A stretch of DNA of 64,000 nucleotides from Sphagnum compactum (Eukaryota > Bryophyta > Sphagnopsida > Sphagnales). A program made the translations under genes and the position numbers. The notes beneath the pieces are model-generated. The model saw only the letters and a list, made by a program, of their open reading frames with translations. It was not told the origin of the DNA and ran no database searches. This document shows, piece by piece, positions 24,983-36,026 of the stretch. The DNA is taken from assembly GCA_965153455.1 (NCBI GenBank), contig OZ234496.1, forward strand, positions 1,612,001 to 1,676,000. Direction: 5' to 3'. The number at the start of each line of letters is the position of its first letter. The first letter of the stretch is position 1.

Positions 24983-26215
24983 TCACAAAACAGAATAATA
25001 AAAAAATATATAGAGGCATGTGCATGATTTCTTACCAGGATAATCATGCATTGTCCACATGCAGATTGCCCTCAACTTGAATACACGTGGTATTCCTCCA
25101 GTGGTCTTCCTCCCATCATATGCCCATACTCCATCCCACAACGTTTTGAGCTCATCAACCACTAGTGCTAAGTAGGTGTCTAGGTTTTTCACCTTACTTG
25201 GCCCTGGGATAATAAGAGAAAGCAGCAAAAATCCTTTTTTCATAGACAACCATGGAGGAAGGTTGTAATTCATGACAACAACTGGCCAAACAGAGGTAGG
25301 TCGTCCCTTTCCTCCAAGTGAATGTGGACTAACACCATCTGATGCTAACCCCAACCTCACATGCCTAGGGTCACGCTCAAACTCTGGCCATGTTGACTCC
25401 ACATGCTTGTGAGCAGGAGAGTCAACCGGTAACCTCATAACACCAGGCTCTAATCGATGTTTCTTATGCCAAACCATTAACTCGGCCAAGTCTGTACATC
25501 GATACATGTGCAGCAAGCGAGGAATAATGGGAAACCACCTTACTGATTTCCTGGGCACCTTCTCTGTAAGCATGTGAGGATCATATCGAGCCTCTTCACA
25601 TGTACTGCACTCCGTTAAATGGGCATTGTTCCCATGAAATAGCATGCAGTCATTAACACATGCATGGACAATTTGATACTCCATGCCTATGGAGGATAAG
25701 ATCTTTTTAGCCTCCTTCCAAGATCCTGGCAAAACATTTTCCTTAGGCAGCAAGAGGCTATGACAATACTGGAAAATGTCTAACAACATAGTATTGTTTG
25801 CCTTGTGTTTTGCTTGGATGTTTAACAACCCCAGTATGGCTGCTAAACGGCTTAACCTTGCACCTTGAAAAATAGGTGTTTGAGCATGTGCCTCCGCCTC
25901 TTGCCACTGCCGTTGTCCCTGGGCAGTATGTTGATGACGTGGATCATCTGCATTGGCTCCTTCATCATGTGGGTTGCCAAACATATCATCAACTATGTCA
26001 AGTCCAAACCAGTCAACCATGAAGTCATCCATCGCTTGTTCTTGGTTTGCAGGCAGTGGTGCTTCCTGAACTGGTTGAAAGACACCTTCATCATGAGCAG
26101 ACAAGTCATTTGATGAAGAATGAGTTGATGAAGAGTCTGATTTGTGTGGCATGCCCATTTCCCGATATGTTGCTCTCAACCTCCGTGGCAGCATGTCTTC
26201 AGAAGGCCGAATATT
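24983..26215 (-). CDS. TNP2 core exon, open reading frame
   Basis: This 393-codon exon is uninterrupted. Reading starts after the acceptor CATAG at 26,220-26,216 with AAT ATT CGG CCT TCT GAA GAC, then the internal ATG at 26,194. An acidic, Ser- and His-rich linker leads to LSRLAAILGLLNIQAKHKAN, a Cys motif in HLTECSTCEEARYD, and the TNP2 signature up to MHDYPG, where the donor G|GTAAGA (25,036/25,035) interrupts a Gly codon. The remaining frame to 24,983 is intron read-through. The exon is in phase with the zinc-binding exon upstream, so translation need not start at 26,194. Confidence 0.85.
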   Translation of the reverse strand, partial: NIRPSEDMLPRRLRATYREMGMPHKSDSSSTHSSSNDLSAHDEGVFQPVQEAPLPANQEQAMDDFMVDWFGLDIVDDMFGNPHDEGANADDPRHQHTAQGQRQWQEAEAHAQTPIFQGARLSRLAAILGLLNIQAKHKANNTMLLDIFQYCHSLLLPKENVLPGSWKEAKKILSSIGMEYQIVHACVNDCMLFHGNNAHLTECSTCEEARYDPHMLTEKVPRKSVRWFPIIPRLLHMYRCTDLAELMVWHKKHRLEPGVMRLPVDSPAHKHVESTWPEFERDPRHVRLGLASDGVSPHSLGGKGRPTSVWPVVVMNYNLPPWLSMKKGFLLLSLIIPGPSKVKNLDTYLALVVDELKTLWDGVWAYDGRKTTGGIPRVFKLRAICMWTMHDYPGKKSCTCLYIFFYYSVL

Positions 26216-26361
26216 CTATGCAATACCAAATCCAGAAGATCTTAACTATATACCAAGCAAAGTTGCATATTACATTATAAATAAAAAATGCCAAAATGCA
26301 TGTATATAGATATGGTATGTTATGTCTTAAACAAAATACATAGTTCAGAAATGGTGGAATC

Positions 26362-27694
26362 CTAATTCCACTCATAGTGTGTAGACAACTCATCTCCTGA
26401 TCTGATGGTCCTAGTAGCTATAACCAGGCAATGGTCTTCATGATAAGTCTGGCCATATGGTGTTGGAGGAGGTCCCTCAACAAAAACCCACTCACAATTA
26501 GCCCTACGCTTAGGCCGAATCCCCACCGTACTGTTGATGAAACCAGCAATGTTTCCAGAACGTATGGGGTCTCCATCTATCACCCTCCCATCACTATGCC
26601 TCCTAGTGCTACCAGCAAATGTGTCCATCTCAAGAGCAAAGGTCTTCCACTCAGGATGTTGTGTGAGGATCATGTTCCAATGTTTTCTCTTATAGATAGG
26701 CCCACCATAAGGGAACAAAGTAGGACCCTCTCTACGACAACTAGCTGAATCCTCTACAATGATGTCCTCACAAGCATATATTCCATAGCCATGCCTTTCT
26801 CCAAGTGTAGAGGTCTTAACAATCCATCGTCTACCCCAAACCACAACCTCCTCATCATAGGGCAAACTATCAAACAACCCAAGAACTGCAGGGTTCCATG
26901 ACTGGATAATATTGGCACATTTGCCAGTGAACTCACACATACCCCATCTGCCCTCAACAATAGTCCTAGCATGACCCTCACTTGGACGTTGTGCTTTGGA
27001 TCGCTGCCTAATGGAGGGCACACGTGGCCTTTCCTCATGATGTGGCTTACTGGCCTCATGAGAGGTACCAATCCCTACAGCAAATGCATGTGAAAGTGCA
27101 TTTCCTATGGCAGCTAAAACCCCTTGTGATAGAACATAGGGTGGTGGTGTCATACGGGAACCCTATTACATTCAAAAAACCACAACAAACCATGGAAGTG
27201 AAAATAGTTTCAAAGAGGATTTCATGAAAAATAACATGTATCAAAGAGGAAAAATGACAATGGTAAAATGACACTTACCACATGAGATGAAAAAGCTCTT
27301 GGGGTAAGACCACGATGACGCCCAAATCGCTGAATGTGTTGAGCACAAACATATGACTTTTGTGAAATCTGACCAACACACTTGGTGCATTGGCAAAGCT
27401 GCCGAGGTGGACCACGAGGAGAATGAGACACCTCTGCCTGCGTATGAGCTGATGTGCCTTCATTTGAGGAGGATGAGTCACTAGTGGAGACAACGGAGGA
27501 GGAAGACATATCATCTGTCACATTAATAAGGCACAAACGTAAAGCAAAGACCAGATTAGACTTTCAAAAATCATGTGATACAACAATATAAACCCTTGAC
27601 TACTCATAAATTGAGACTACCTAAACCAAAAAGAAATGCATACCTGTATCCAATGTGGGCTCAACAATGCCTATAGGACTGGTTGCCCGAAACC
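26362..27694 (-). CDS. SET-domain protein encoded within the CACTA element
   Basis: Exons: about 27,694-27,644, 27,514-27,279 and 27,162-26,362 (266 codons, stop TAG at 26,364-26,362). The last exon opens GSRMTPPPYVLSQGVL, passes a basic linker, then shows a SET-like fold: VKTSTLGERHGYGIYACEDI, LFPYGGPIY, VIDGDPIRSGNIAGFINST (position of the family's R/N-F-I-N-H-S block), ANCEWVFVE, and LVIATRTIRSGDELSTHYEW. The last matches the I-x2-G-(E/D)-E-L-x2-x-Y end of SET domains with its Tyr. SET proteins transfer methyl groups from S-adenosylmethionine to lysines, often on histones; substrate and activity here are unknown. The His of the usual N-H-S is Ser. No stops occur. The N-terminal zinc-binding exon is shared with the transposase. 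Confidence 0.72.
27279..27514 (-). CDS. Shared zinc-binding exon of the TNP2 and SET transcripts
   Basis: A 236-bp exon: acceptor GACAG at 27,520-27,515, donor GTG|GTAAGT at 27,279/27,278. It encodes a Ser-rich start, PPRQLCQCTKCVGQISQKSY and VCAQHIQRFGRHRG, giving C-X-C-X2-C plus C-X2-H. Short Cys/His N-terminal modules like this occur in many TNP2 transposases ahead of the catalytic part. It ends in phase 0. Both downstream acceptors, TAATAG|GGT at 27,162 (SET exon) and CATAG|AAT at 26,215 (TNP2 exon), also keep phase 0, so either join is in frame. Confidence 0.7.
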
Positions 27695-28168
27695 CTTTGG
27701 AATATGCAAAAAAAACAACAAAATGTTAAAGCCAGAATAAATTAAAACTTTGCGAACCCATTGCGAACCCCCCACCATCACATCCCTCTTCGCATCTGCA
27801 TACGTTACTTAAACCAAAGCCCTAAACCCTTTAACTTCCTCCTACATTAGCGAAGCCCCAGACTTCGCAACTCTCTAACTTTGCGAAATTAACAGCATTG
27901 CATGGCCTTCGGAAATGCGTCCGTTAGTCATTTTTGAAACCCAGACTCCTTTGCGATAAATAGCGTATCGCAAGTTGCGATGCGGATTACATCGCAAGAC
28001 CTGAATTGCCGAAAGTCCTTAAGCTGGAACGGAATCCCTTGAAGGTGTAGTGTAATCTTTCTGGGGGTCTAAACTAGAGTAGGACGGCGAGTGAATTTGA
28101 ATTCATTCTCGGCATTACTTGAGAAGTGTCGAAGGAAAGCTTGGGCAGAGAGGAGGTTGCGGATTGCA
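27695..28168. promoter_or_regulatory. Central bidirectional promoter region with TTGCGA motifs
   Basis: The region separates the leftward transposase/SET transcript from the rightward TNPA-like gene. Bases 27,750-28,010 hold about eight exact TTGCGA/TCGCAA hexamers, including the paired TATCGCAAGTTGCGATG also seen at the left end (22,333-22,349). Teloboxes (AAACCCT) are present near 27,823. I infer a shared promoter under control by the TNPA-like protein, as TnpA acts on the Spm promoter. No clear TATA box was identified for either side. Confidence 0.65.
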
Positions 28169-29933
28169 ATGGCTGGGACTAGTGGAAGGGGTTCTGGGTC
28201 TAGAGGAGGTGATAACAATGAGGAAAGGTTGAGAAATATGGTTGCTGATCACTTGAGAGCTTCAGAGCTGTTTGCAATCGATACTAGGACACCTGAAGGG
28301 CTGGCATCCTTGACAGCCATCTTAGGTCAAGCGTTGCAAGCAGGGCTGACTGCTGGGGAAGCACAAAGAGAGGAGGAGGCAAGGAAGGCTGCAGAAGCCA
28401 AGGCAGCAGAGAAGAAGAGAAAGAGAGATGAGGGAGCAACAACAGGAGCTCTCTCACCTAGAACTCTCGAGAAGAAAAGGAGGAAGGATGAGAGGGATGC
28501 CATCAGGAAGGAGAAGCTCGACCTGAAGAAGAAGGAGGAGGAGAGGAAGAAGCTCCCTCTGATAACATTGGCAGAGGAGGGAATTCCAACCGAGCTGGCA
28601 TACACTGGGGCCAAGAGCACCATTAAGCACATTGTCTCCACCAACTTTGCACGAGGAGTTGAGTGGGGCACTCTCTCAAAGGCAAAGCAGAAAAGAGTGA
28701 TAAATCAGGTCATGGGAGCATTTCGAAATAGAGGAGAGCTTGATTCACAGTGGATTGTAGACAAGATCTCCAATTCAATGTCTCAAGCAAGATACCATGA
28801 CAGGATGAAGATTCGTGCTCACCTGAGAGACTTGAATGTGTACAGGAACTTGGAGAGGCCACTTCAGTTCTCAGAAGACATCTGGAATGCCTTCTACCAG
28901 TCTGAGGTGCAGCTGAAAGCAGCAAGGCAGCTGAAGGAGATCATAGAGCAGCTAGCCAAGGCTTCGAAGGCAAGAGAGTTTGGGAGGTCTGACTGTGACC
29001 TGAAGGCACTGGAGCTGAAGCTTGCTGAATGCCAATCAGTGGTGGACGAGGTTGGTGATCCACCATTGAAGTTCCTCAAGGCAGCAGAGCGAGTGAAACT
29101 GGTTCCACCCACCACCCACAGGCTAGGGCAAGGTGGCATTCCCGGCCTCAAAGCAGCATTTGTAAGTACCCTCCCTCTCCTCCATTTCTTTCCTGCAAAG
29201 ATTCGAATAAAGTTGAGTTTCTATGGAGTTAAATAGGACTGTTTGCGATACCTTTGCGATGCGAATTACATCGCAAATATAGGTCAAATGGCGTTTGTTT
29301 CGCAAAGATACGATGGGATTTGTTTTGCAAACTGCTTCGCAAGTTTCAGTATGCGAAGGTCTGCGCTTCGCAAAAGTGGTCGGAGACTTGAATAGATTCT
29401 TTATGCGTTTTTATTGACCTGTTATATTATGGGGATAGTACAAGAGGTACAAGAGGAAGATCACATCTGCAGAAATGACAATGGGCCAGGAGCATGGCAA
29501 GGAGCATCTTTTTGAACATGTTGATGCACTATTGGTGAGTGGGTTTGGTTGGGATTCAATTTCTGTTTGTGTTGAGATTGTTTTCATTTGAATCAAGATT
29601 TTCATTTATGGTGTTGACTAAGCTTTGCATGTTGAAATGCAGGCATCTGAGGGTGATAGTGAGAGCTCCCAGGGCAGCAGTGATGAGGAGGAGAGAGGTG
29701 CTAGCACTACTCCCAGTGCTACCACTAGCAGTGGACCCAGTTCATTTGCTAGTCGAAATGCAGGTTCTGCAGGGGGCAAAGATAAAGAGGATAGGGAGGA
29801 GGACGAGGACGAGGAGGAGGGGCAAGGGGACGATGAAGAGAGGGAGGAGGATGAGCAGCCTCCGCCTCCACCAGAGAACACTAGGAAGAAAGATTCAAGG
29901 AAGAAATCCAAGAGGGGAAGGAAGTCTAGATAG
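28169..29933 (+). CDS. TNPA-like DNA-binding protein of the CACTA element
   Basis: Three exons, 28,169-29,161, 29,439-29,534 and 29,643-29,933, have donors TTT|GTAAGT and TTG|GTGAGT and acceptors ATAG and GCAG. All joins are phase 0, giving 459 residues without a stop. I choose ATG 28,169 (MAGTSGRG); the frame is open upstream but has no ATG. Order: Gly/Ser-rich start, helical segment, a long Glu/Lys/Arg coiled-coil-like stretch at residues about 85-160, a conserved-looking middle (FARGVEWGTLSKAKQKRVIN, GELDSQWIVDKISNSMSQAR), exon 2 with YKRYKRKITS, and a very acidic Ser/Glu/Asp C-terminal tail ending in KKSKRGRKSR. It probably binds the TTGCGA motifs at both ends. The family call rests on element context and general resemblance to plant TNPA-type proteins, not on a certain domain match. 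Confidence 0.75.
29240..29390. promoter_or_regulatory. Intronic cluster of TTGCGA motifs
   Basis: Six TTGCGA/TCGCAA hexamers lie within intron 1 of the TNPA-like gene, including TTTGCGATACCTTTGCGATG. Their density equals that of the element ends. They could serve autoregulation of the gene, or be remnants of an older terminus enclosed by the gene. Confidence 0.6.
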
Positions 29934-29948
29934 ACAGCTAGTGTGTTA

Positions 29949-30129
29949 GATACCCAAGGGTTGCAAACCCTTTTACATTGTAAATTTTGAAATTTTGATA
30001 TAGATATTTTTTTTTGCCTTCCAAAGTGACTCCAAATGAATATAAACCCTGCTTCTAAAATAAGAATACAGTGCCATGCTCTTGCGATACACAGTGGATC
30101 TCAAAACCATTTGCGGGTCATAATTCTTC
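29949..30129. repeat. 181-bp direct repeat, copy A (3' flank of TNPA-like gene)
   Basis: It starts GATACCCAAGGGTTG, 15 bases past the TNPA-like stop codon, and ends AATTCTTC exactly where a second CACTA terminus begins. It matches 43,687-43,867 at nearly every base and with equal length. It contains TTGCGA-type motifs, so it belongs to the outer element's 3' region. Confidence 0.93.
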
Positions 30130-30400
30130 CACTACTAGAAATTCTGTCATATGCAACCACCATGTTTGCAACTGGGATGCAACTGCCGGTCGCATGTAAC
30201 TATCTTTGGTTTTTTATGCAACTACAATGGATTTTTGCCCCCTTTTTGGGTGTGTATGCAACTATGGTGCAACTATGATCACCTTCATCCCAACCTTTGG
30301 ATATATCATCGTATTTATTTGATATATCATCGTATATATTTGATATGCATATACTCATAGTTGCATGTGTAATCAAAATATGCCAACTATGGTCTTTTGG
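30130..30400. mobile_element. Left terminus of a second CACTA family, nested
   Basis: CACTACTAGAAATTCTG starts at 30,130, directly after TTC. The next 270 bases carry a different subterminal motif, ATGCAACT/GTGCAACT, at least six times, then its inverse AGTTGCAT. These are the marks of another CACTA family's left end. I searched for a matching ...CTAGTAGTG right end up to 45 kb and did not find one, so this element is truncated or its right end has changed. Confidence 0.65.
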
Positions 30401-31222
30401 TAAGCTAGGTACACATTTTTTGTAGGCATGTCTAGGATTAGGGCTACCTACAAATGACAATCCCATTGATAAGGTTTAGGATATAGGTGAAAAATAACTT
30501 AATTTATTTTGCCACACCTAAAATAGTGTACCTATCCCCAACTTTTAGTAGCTTGCTCCACAAACATTTAGAAGACAATTGACAATTGAAAATATCAATT
30601 TTACTTACAATAGTTTATCACTTGATGAAGCAAAACAATGTATATGTGTATTCAACAAGAAGGTCCAATTAATCCCCTCAAGATTACAATATGTGGGTTT
30701 GACATGTGGAAATAATCTATTTTATTCCAACAATTATCCAGTATAAGTGAGGGTCTCATGGCACATATACACCTTATAGTCCATGTAATGCATGAGTTGG
30801 TTCCAAAGTCAGCCCTGATAGTCTTGATGGGTAGACATGTGAATAAAGCACACATCAGAAATCAGACATGAAAATACATGCTATTGTCCCCCTTAACAAC
30901 CATAACCAGACAATATGGAAACCCTGGAAAGGGTTACAAGTGGTGGTATATTCATAATGCCAATCAAATATATACTTGAAAAACACGTTATTTGCAAGTG
31001 GCACACTGTTTCAGCCATAACAAGCACAAGTGGATAGAAAGAAAGAACACCATTGTGAGAGAAGTTAGAGTGTCTTAGAACAAAATGTCGCTTTCGAACA
31101 GCACCATCACCATACATCTTACCCAAAGAATATCTCAGAATAAGAAGCTCTATTTGAACCCCAACTTCACTCAATACATAATTTTTCACTCATAAATGTT
31201 ATTACAGCCAACTACAGAATGT
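30401..31222. other. Unassigned sequence inside the captured block
   Basis: No recognisable exon. Two minus-strand frames (30,652-30,855 and 30,893-31,189) have no motif I know. It could be the 3' flank of the E2 gene carried along with the fragment. Confidence 0.4.
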
Positions 31223-33153
<1,931 letters not shown>

Positions 33154-35744
33154 ATGAACATGCGAGCTGCAGTTGTCTCGGAGCAATCAGAAAGAAAAAC
33201 GACCGAGAAGAAGAGGAAGAAATTCGAACTAGAACAATTCAGTAGTTATGAGAACAACAACAGCAGCAGGACTCGGACTCGGACTCAACAAGTTTCGCTC
33301 CAAAACTACTACAGCTCTAGTGCAACCGCCCTTGATACCACGCATTCCAAAACAGTTGAAGAAGAAGAACAACAACAAGGACAAGAAGAACAAGAAGAGC
33401 TGGACGAGGGTTTGACAGTTCCGGTTCAAGCATCATCATGCTCACCAGTTGATTCTCTTCAGGTGATTCTCCCAACTCTCGGCTCCTCATTGCAATTTTG
33501 CTGGATTTTTTTCTGTGGCATGATCTGAATCTCATTTAGGTTTTGGATGCCAAGGAAGCAATCCTGATTTGTTTGGTGGTGGAAATGGCGTTGATGAAAG
33601 GGAGGAAGAGGGTGTGAAGTGCTACTGCGTGTGGTGGACGAGCTTGTTGAGGCCCTGTCTCCCCTGACTTTCAAGGCTCCTGTTGCTTTCGTGTGAATTT
33701 TTGTTTTTTTCCCTTTCTCTTTGTTAATTTCTTCTCTTTGGTTTCAGAAGACCATCTACTGCTTTAGGAATCAGTCTTTTTCTTCTTCTTCTTCTTTTTG
33801 TCGTCCTCAGATGGTGCAGGGGTCTGTCTTTCCACTTCTTTATTCTCCATTTGTCTCTCTTTTTGTCCTCTTCTGTCTGATTTTCAATCAGTAGTTGGCA
33901 GCGGCTTCTCCAGATTTTATGCACCAGAAATGACAAACAATGAGTGCTGGGAAAACTGATGCTCCCAGGTCTTCTTCTTAGGCGAACAAGAAATCATAAA
34001 GAGAAGAAAGAGAAATCTAAAGCAGAGAGGTTTTAGGGTTTAGGGTACCAGAGAGGAGTTAGGATTTAGGGTTTAACTGAGAAGGTTCTGGCTGTACAGA
34101 TACAACCCTCTGGTGTATGCAAGGGAACCACATGAAGACTATGTGCGCAAATATGGTGTAGCCTCTAATTCACAACTACCTTTCCTGTTTGTTGTCTTTT
34201 CCTGAATTGTAGAAAACTTCAAAGAACTGCATTCCATAATTCCACCATGCTTGCAACTCACAGGAATGGGGAAGAAGAGCAATTTCACTGTATTTGCAGG
34301 TTTCTGGTTCTGAACAGAATGTTGAAGATGCAGGGGGCAGGAAAGTGGAGGTGTTGCTGGTAGGCATGAACCCTGGTCCTTTCGGCATGGCTCAGGTACA
34401 CTTAACTTCCATAGCACAGGATGTTAAGAGCAATAGACCCTCCTTGCCTCTGCTCTCTTAGCAGCCCATGGAGGTAGCTATGAGGACAGACACAAGACCT
34501 TGTGTGATGGCAAAGGATTCTCATGAAGGATGCTTATGAATCATCCAATGGGATTTCCGCAGATTTTCTTCTTTGCCTAAAGGCTTTTTTGGTGTAATGT
34601 GGGAGGAAGACAGGCGTGCCCTTTGGTGACAGTGTTTTTGTCCGCAACTTTCTTCATGTAACTGGCAAGGTCTTTCCTGCCCTTATTCAATAGTCAAGAG
34701 TCCTAGGATTTACTGCAAGTATGTACTTTGCTTGTGTACTTGTCTTCTTTGTTTATCTGTACAGATTTTAGGTCTTTTAAGCTCCATGTTGATCCTGTGT
34801 GCTGATCTTTGGCTGGTTGGTTATATATATCACAGGTCCAACCTCCAGAAAGCATGCATCCAAAGAGGCCTATTCTGGGATTGACCTGCCCCCGTCGTGA
34901 GGTATTTCAATATCCTTTTTCCTCATTGCCCCCGCTTGTCATCAATGACAGAGTAGATGCACACAAGGCTATGGCAAGTAATGTCTTACATGTCATATAG
35001 TTACTGCTGGCCATACTGTATGTCTATGTCCTAGGTTAATTGTTCTGTATTTGTGCATTTGACAACATAAGTGGACACAATGACATAAGTGGTCATTTTT
35101 CTTCCTTATGGTAATTCTCACCAGGGGGGTTGCATAGAATGCAATGACATTGCAATGCATGGTTTGTATAACCACATCAAGATCAAGAATGTCTTGCACT
35201 GTACACAAAATAGCTGCTTTTGAATTTCTAGAGCTAATTGTTGAGATTGGTTCTGAAGCTCAAGAGTGACCAGGTGAGTGGGCAGAGGCTATGGGGTTGG
35301 GTTCAAGCACGCTTTGGCTCTGCAGCTCCATTCTTTGAACGTTTTTGGGTTCACAACTACTGTCCTCTCCTCTTTGTTGAAGCATCTGGCAAGTAAGTCT
35401 CTCTAGCTATGTTAGAGGAATTTTTTATCCAGATTCCCTTAGCACATTATCAGCCTCCAAACTAATGGTTCAAGATTCATCCATTAAAGGACAATTTGTA
35501 GGGGTCAATTGTGGCCAATGTGTTGTAGTTAAGGTATTGTCTGTCAGGTCTTGAAGTCAGTATGTATTCTGGAGTAAGATGTCGTTAGGCGATGAGGTAA
35601 ACGAAAAGGTGAGAGCTCTCAGGTGCCTGAAAGCTGGAGTGGGCTTTGTAGGAATCGCACACCCGACAAGTTGACGGCCATTGAGAAGGATTCTGTGATC
35701 AGTGCATGCAATATGGCTCTTCGTGCCAACTTTACACTTACCAG
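33154..35744 (+). pseudogene. SMUG1: SMUG1 uracil-DNA glycosylase, 3'-truncated gene fragment
   Basis: Eight exons with GT/AG borders: 33,154-33,462, 33,540-33,692, 34,100-34,157, 34,300-34,395, 34,610-34,669, 34,836-34,901, 35,274-35,392 and 35,652-35,744. Conserved pieces are LSPLTFKAPVAFV joined to YNPLVYAREPHEDYVRKYG, then VEVLLVGMNPGPFGMAQ (active-site motif with Asn), TGVPFGD, MHPKRPILGLTCPRRE, RFWVHNYCPLLFVEASGK and NRTPDKL. SMUG1 removes uracil and oxidised pyrimidines from DNA in the nucleus. The last part of the domain, with the HPSPRN intercalation/active-site motif, is missing; after 35,744 a kinase exon follows. Exon 2 has a one-base frame slip between EEEGV and EVLLRVV, and its join to exon 1 is also out of frame. 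Exons 3-8 join in phase. Confidence 0.87.
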
Positions 35745-35951
35745 GTATACTTCTGGTCCTTTGGTTGCCTGACTCATCCACTTGCCATCAAATTTATTGC
35801 AAATTTCTCAGTCTGCAAGCTGTAGTCAGCTTGTTCAGCATAATCTATTGATGTCAACTCTGTCTATTTTAGGGTTTTGATATGGCAAGATCATAAACAA
35901 AGTAATCACAGCAGAAGTTTATTGGATAAATTCCTTGGGTGCTGGGCACAG

Positions 35952-36026
35952 ATATGTCGATCATTGGCATATATCCATAGTGGTACTGGTGTTTGTCATC
36001 GTGACATCAAACCTCAAAATCTGCTG
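35952..36026 (+). pseudogene. GSK3/shaggy-like kinase, single exon fragment
   Basis: A 75-bp exon between acceptor GGGCACAG (ending 35,951) and donor CTG|GTACTC (36,027) encodes [20 protein letters not shown] followed by [17 protein letters not shown] is the catalytic loop (HRD Asp, then Asn) of shaggy/GSK3 kinases, which share the ICRALAYIH lead-in. Neighbouring kinase exons are absent. It lies 207 bases after the last SMUG1 exon on the same strand. SMUG1 exon 8 ends in phase 2 while this exon starts in phase 0, so a direct splice would not keep the kinase frame. Confidence 0.85.

Larger units (their letters stand above)
22686..27694 (-). pseudogene. CACTA transposase, TNP2-DUF4218-DUF4216, disrupted
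   Basis: Minus-strand exons inferred from splice signals and the protein family: about 27,694-27,644 (start not found), 27,514-27,279 (C-X-C-X2-C...C-X2-H), 26,215-25,036, 24,944-24,348, 24,186-23,323 and 23,169-22,686. Intron phases agree at every join (2, 0, 1, 1, 2 with the frameshift allowed for). TNP2 landmarks are KSVRWFPIIPRLLHMYRC, DGVSPHSLGGKGRPTSVWPV, MHDYPG joined to FGFVSGLQTQGYKACSTCGP, and GILNSLPYWGELKIRHLLDP. DUF4218 follows (QVHLLVHLVDEIAIAGPVHC), then DUF4216 (FKCKWFKVN). Three lesions lie in exon 24,186-23,323: TAG for Gln at 24,092-24,094, TGA for Arg at 23,774-23,776, and a one-base loss near 23,555. The protein would be about 1,120 residues and would cut and join the CACTA ends; this copy cannot make it whole. 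Confidence 0.88.

Noticed and set aside
28091-28168. Extension of the TNPA-like ORF upstream to 28,091
   Set aside because: The first codon there is GTG. The first ATG in frame is 28,169, which gives a plausible Gly/Ser-rich start.
28327-29151. Minus-strand Ser-rich ORFs
   Set aside because: They are shadows of the Glu/Lys-rich TNPA-like gene on the plus strand.
30519-30527. AATAGTG as the end of a short non-autonomous CACTA from 30,130
   Set aside because: The inverted end CACTATTTTAGG does not pair with CACTACTAGAAA, and the flanking bases do not repeat TTC.
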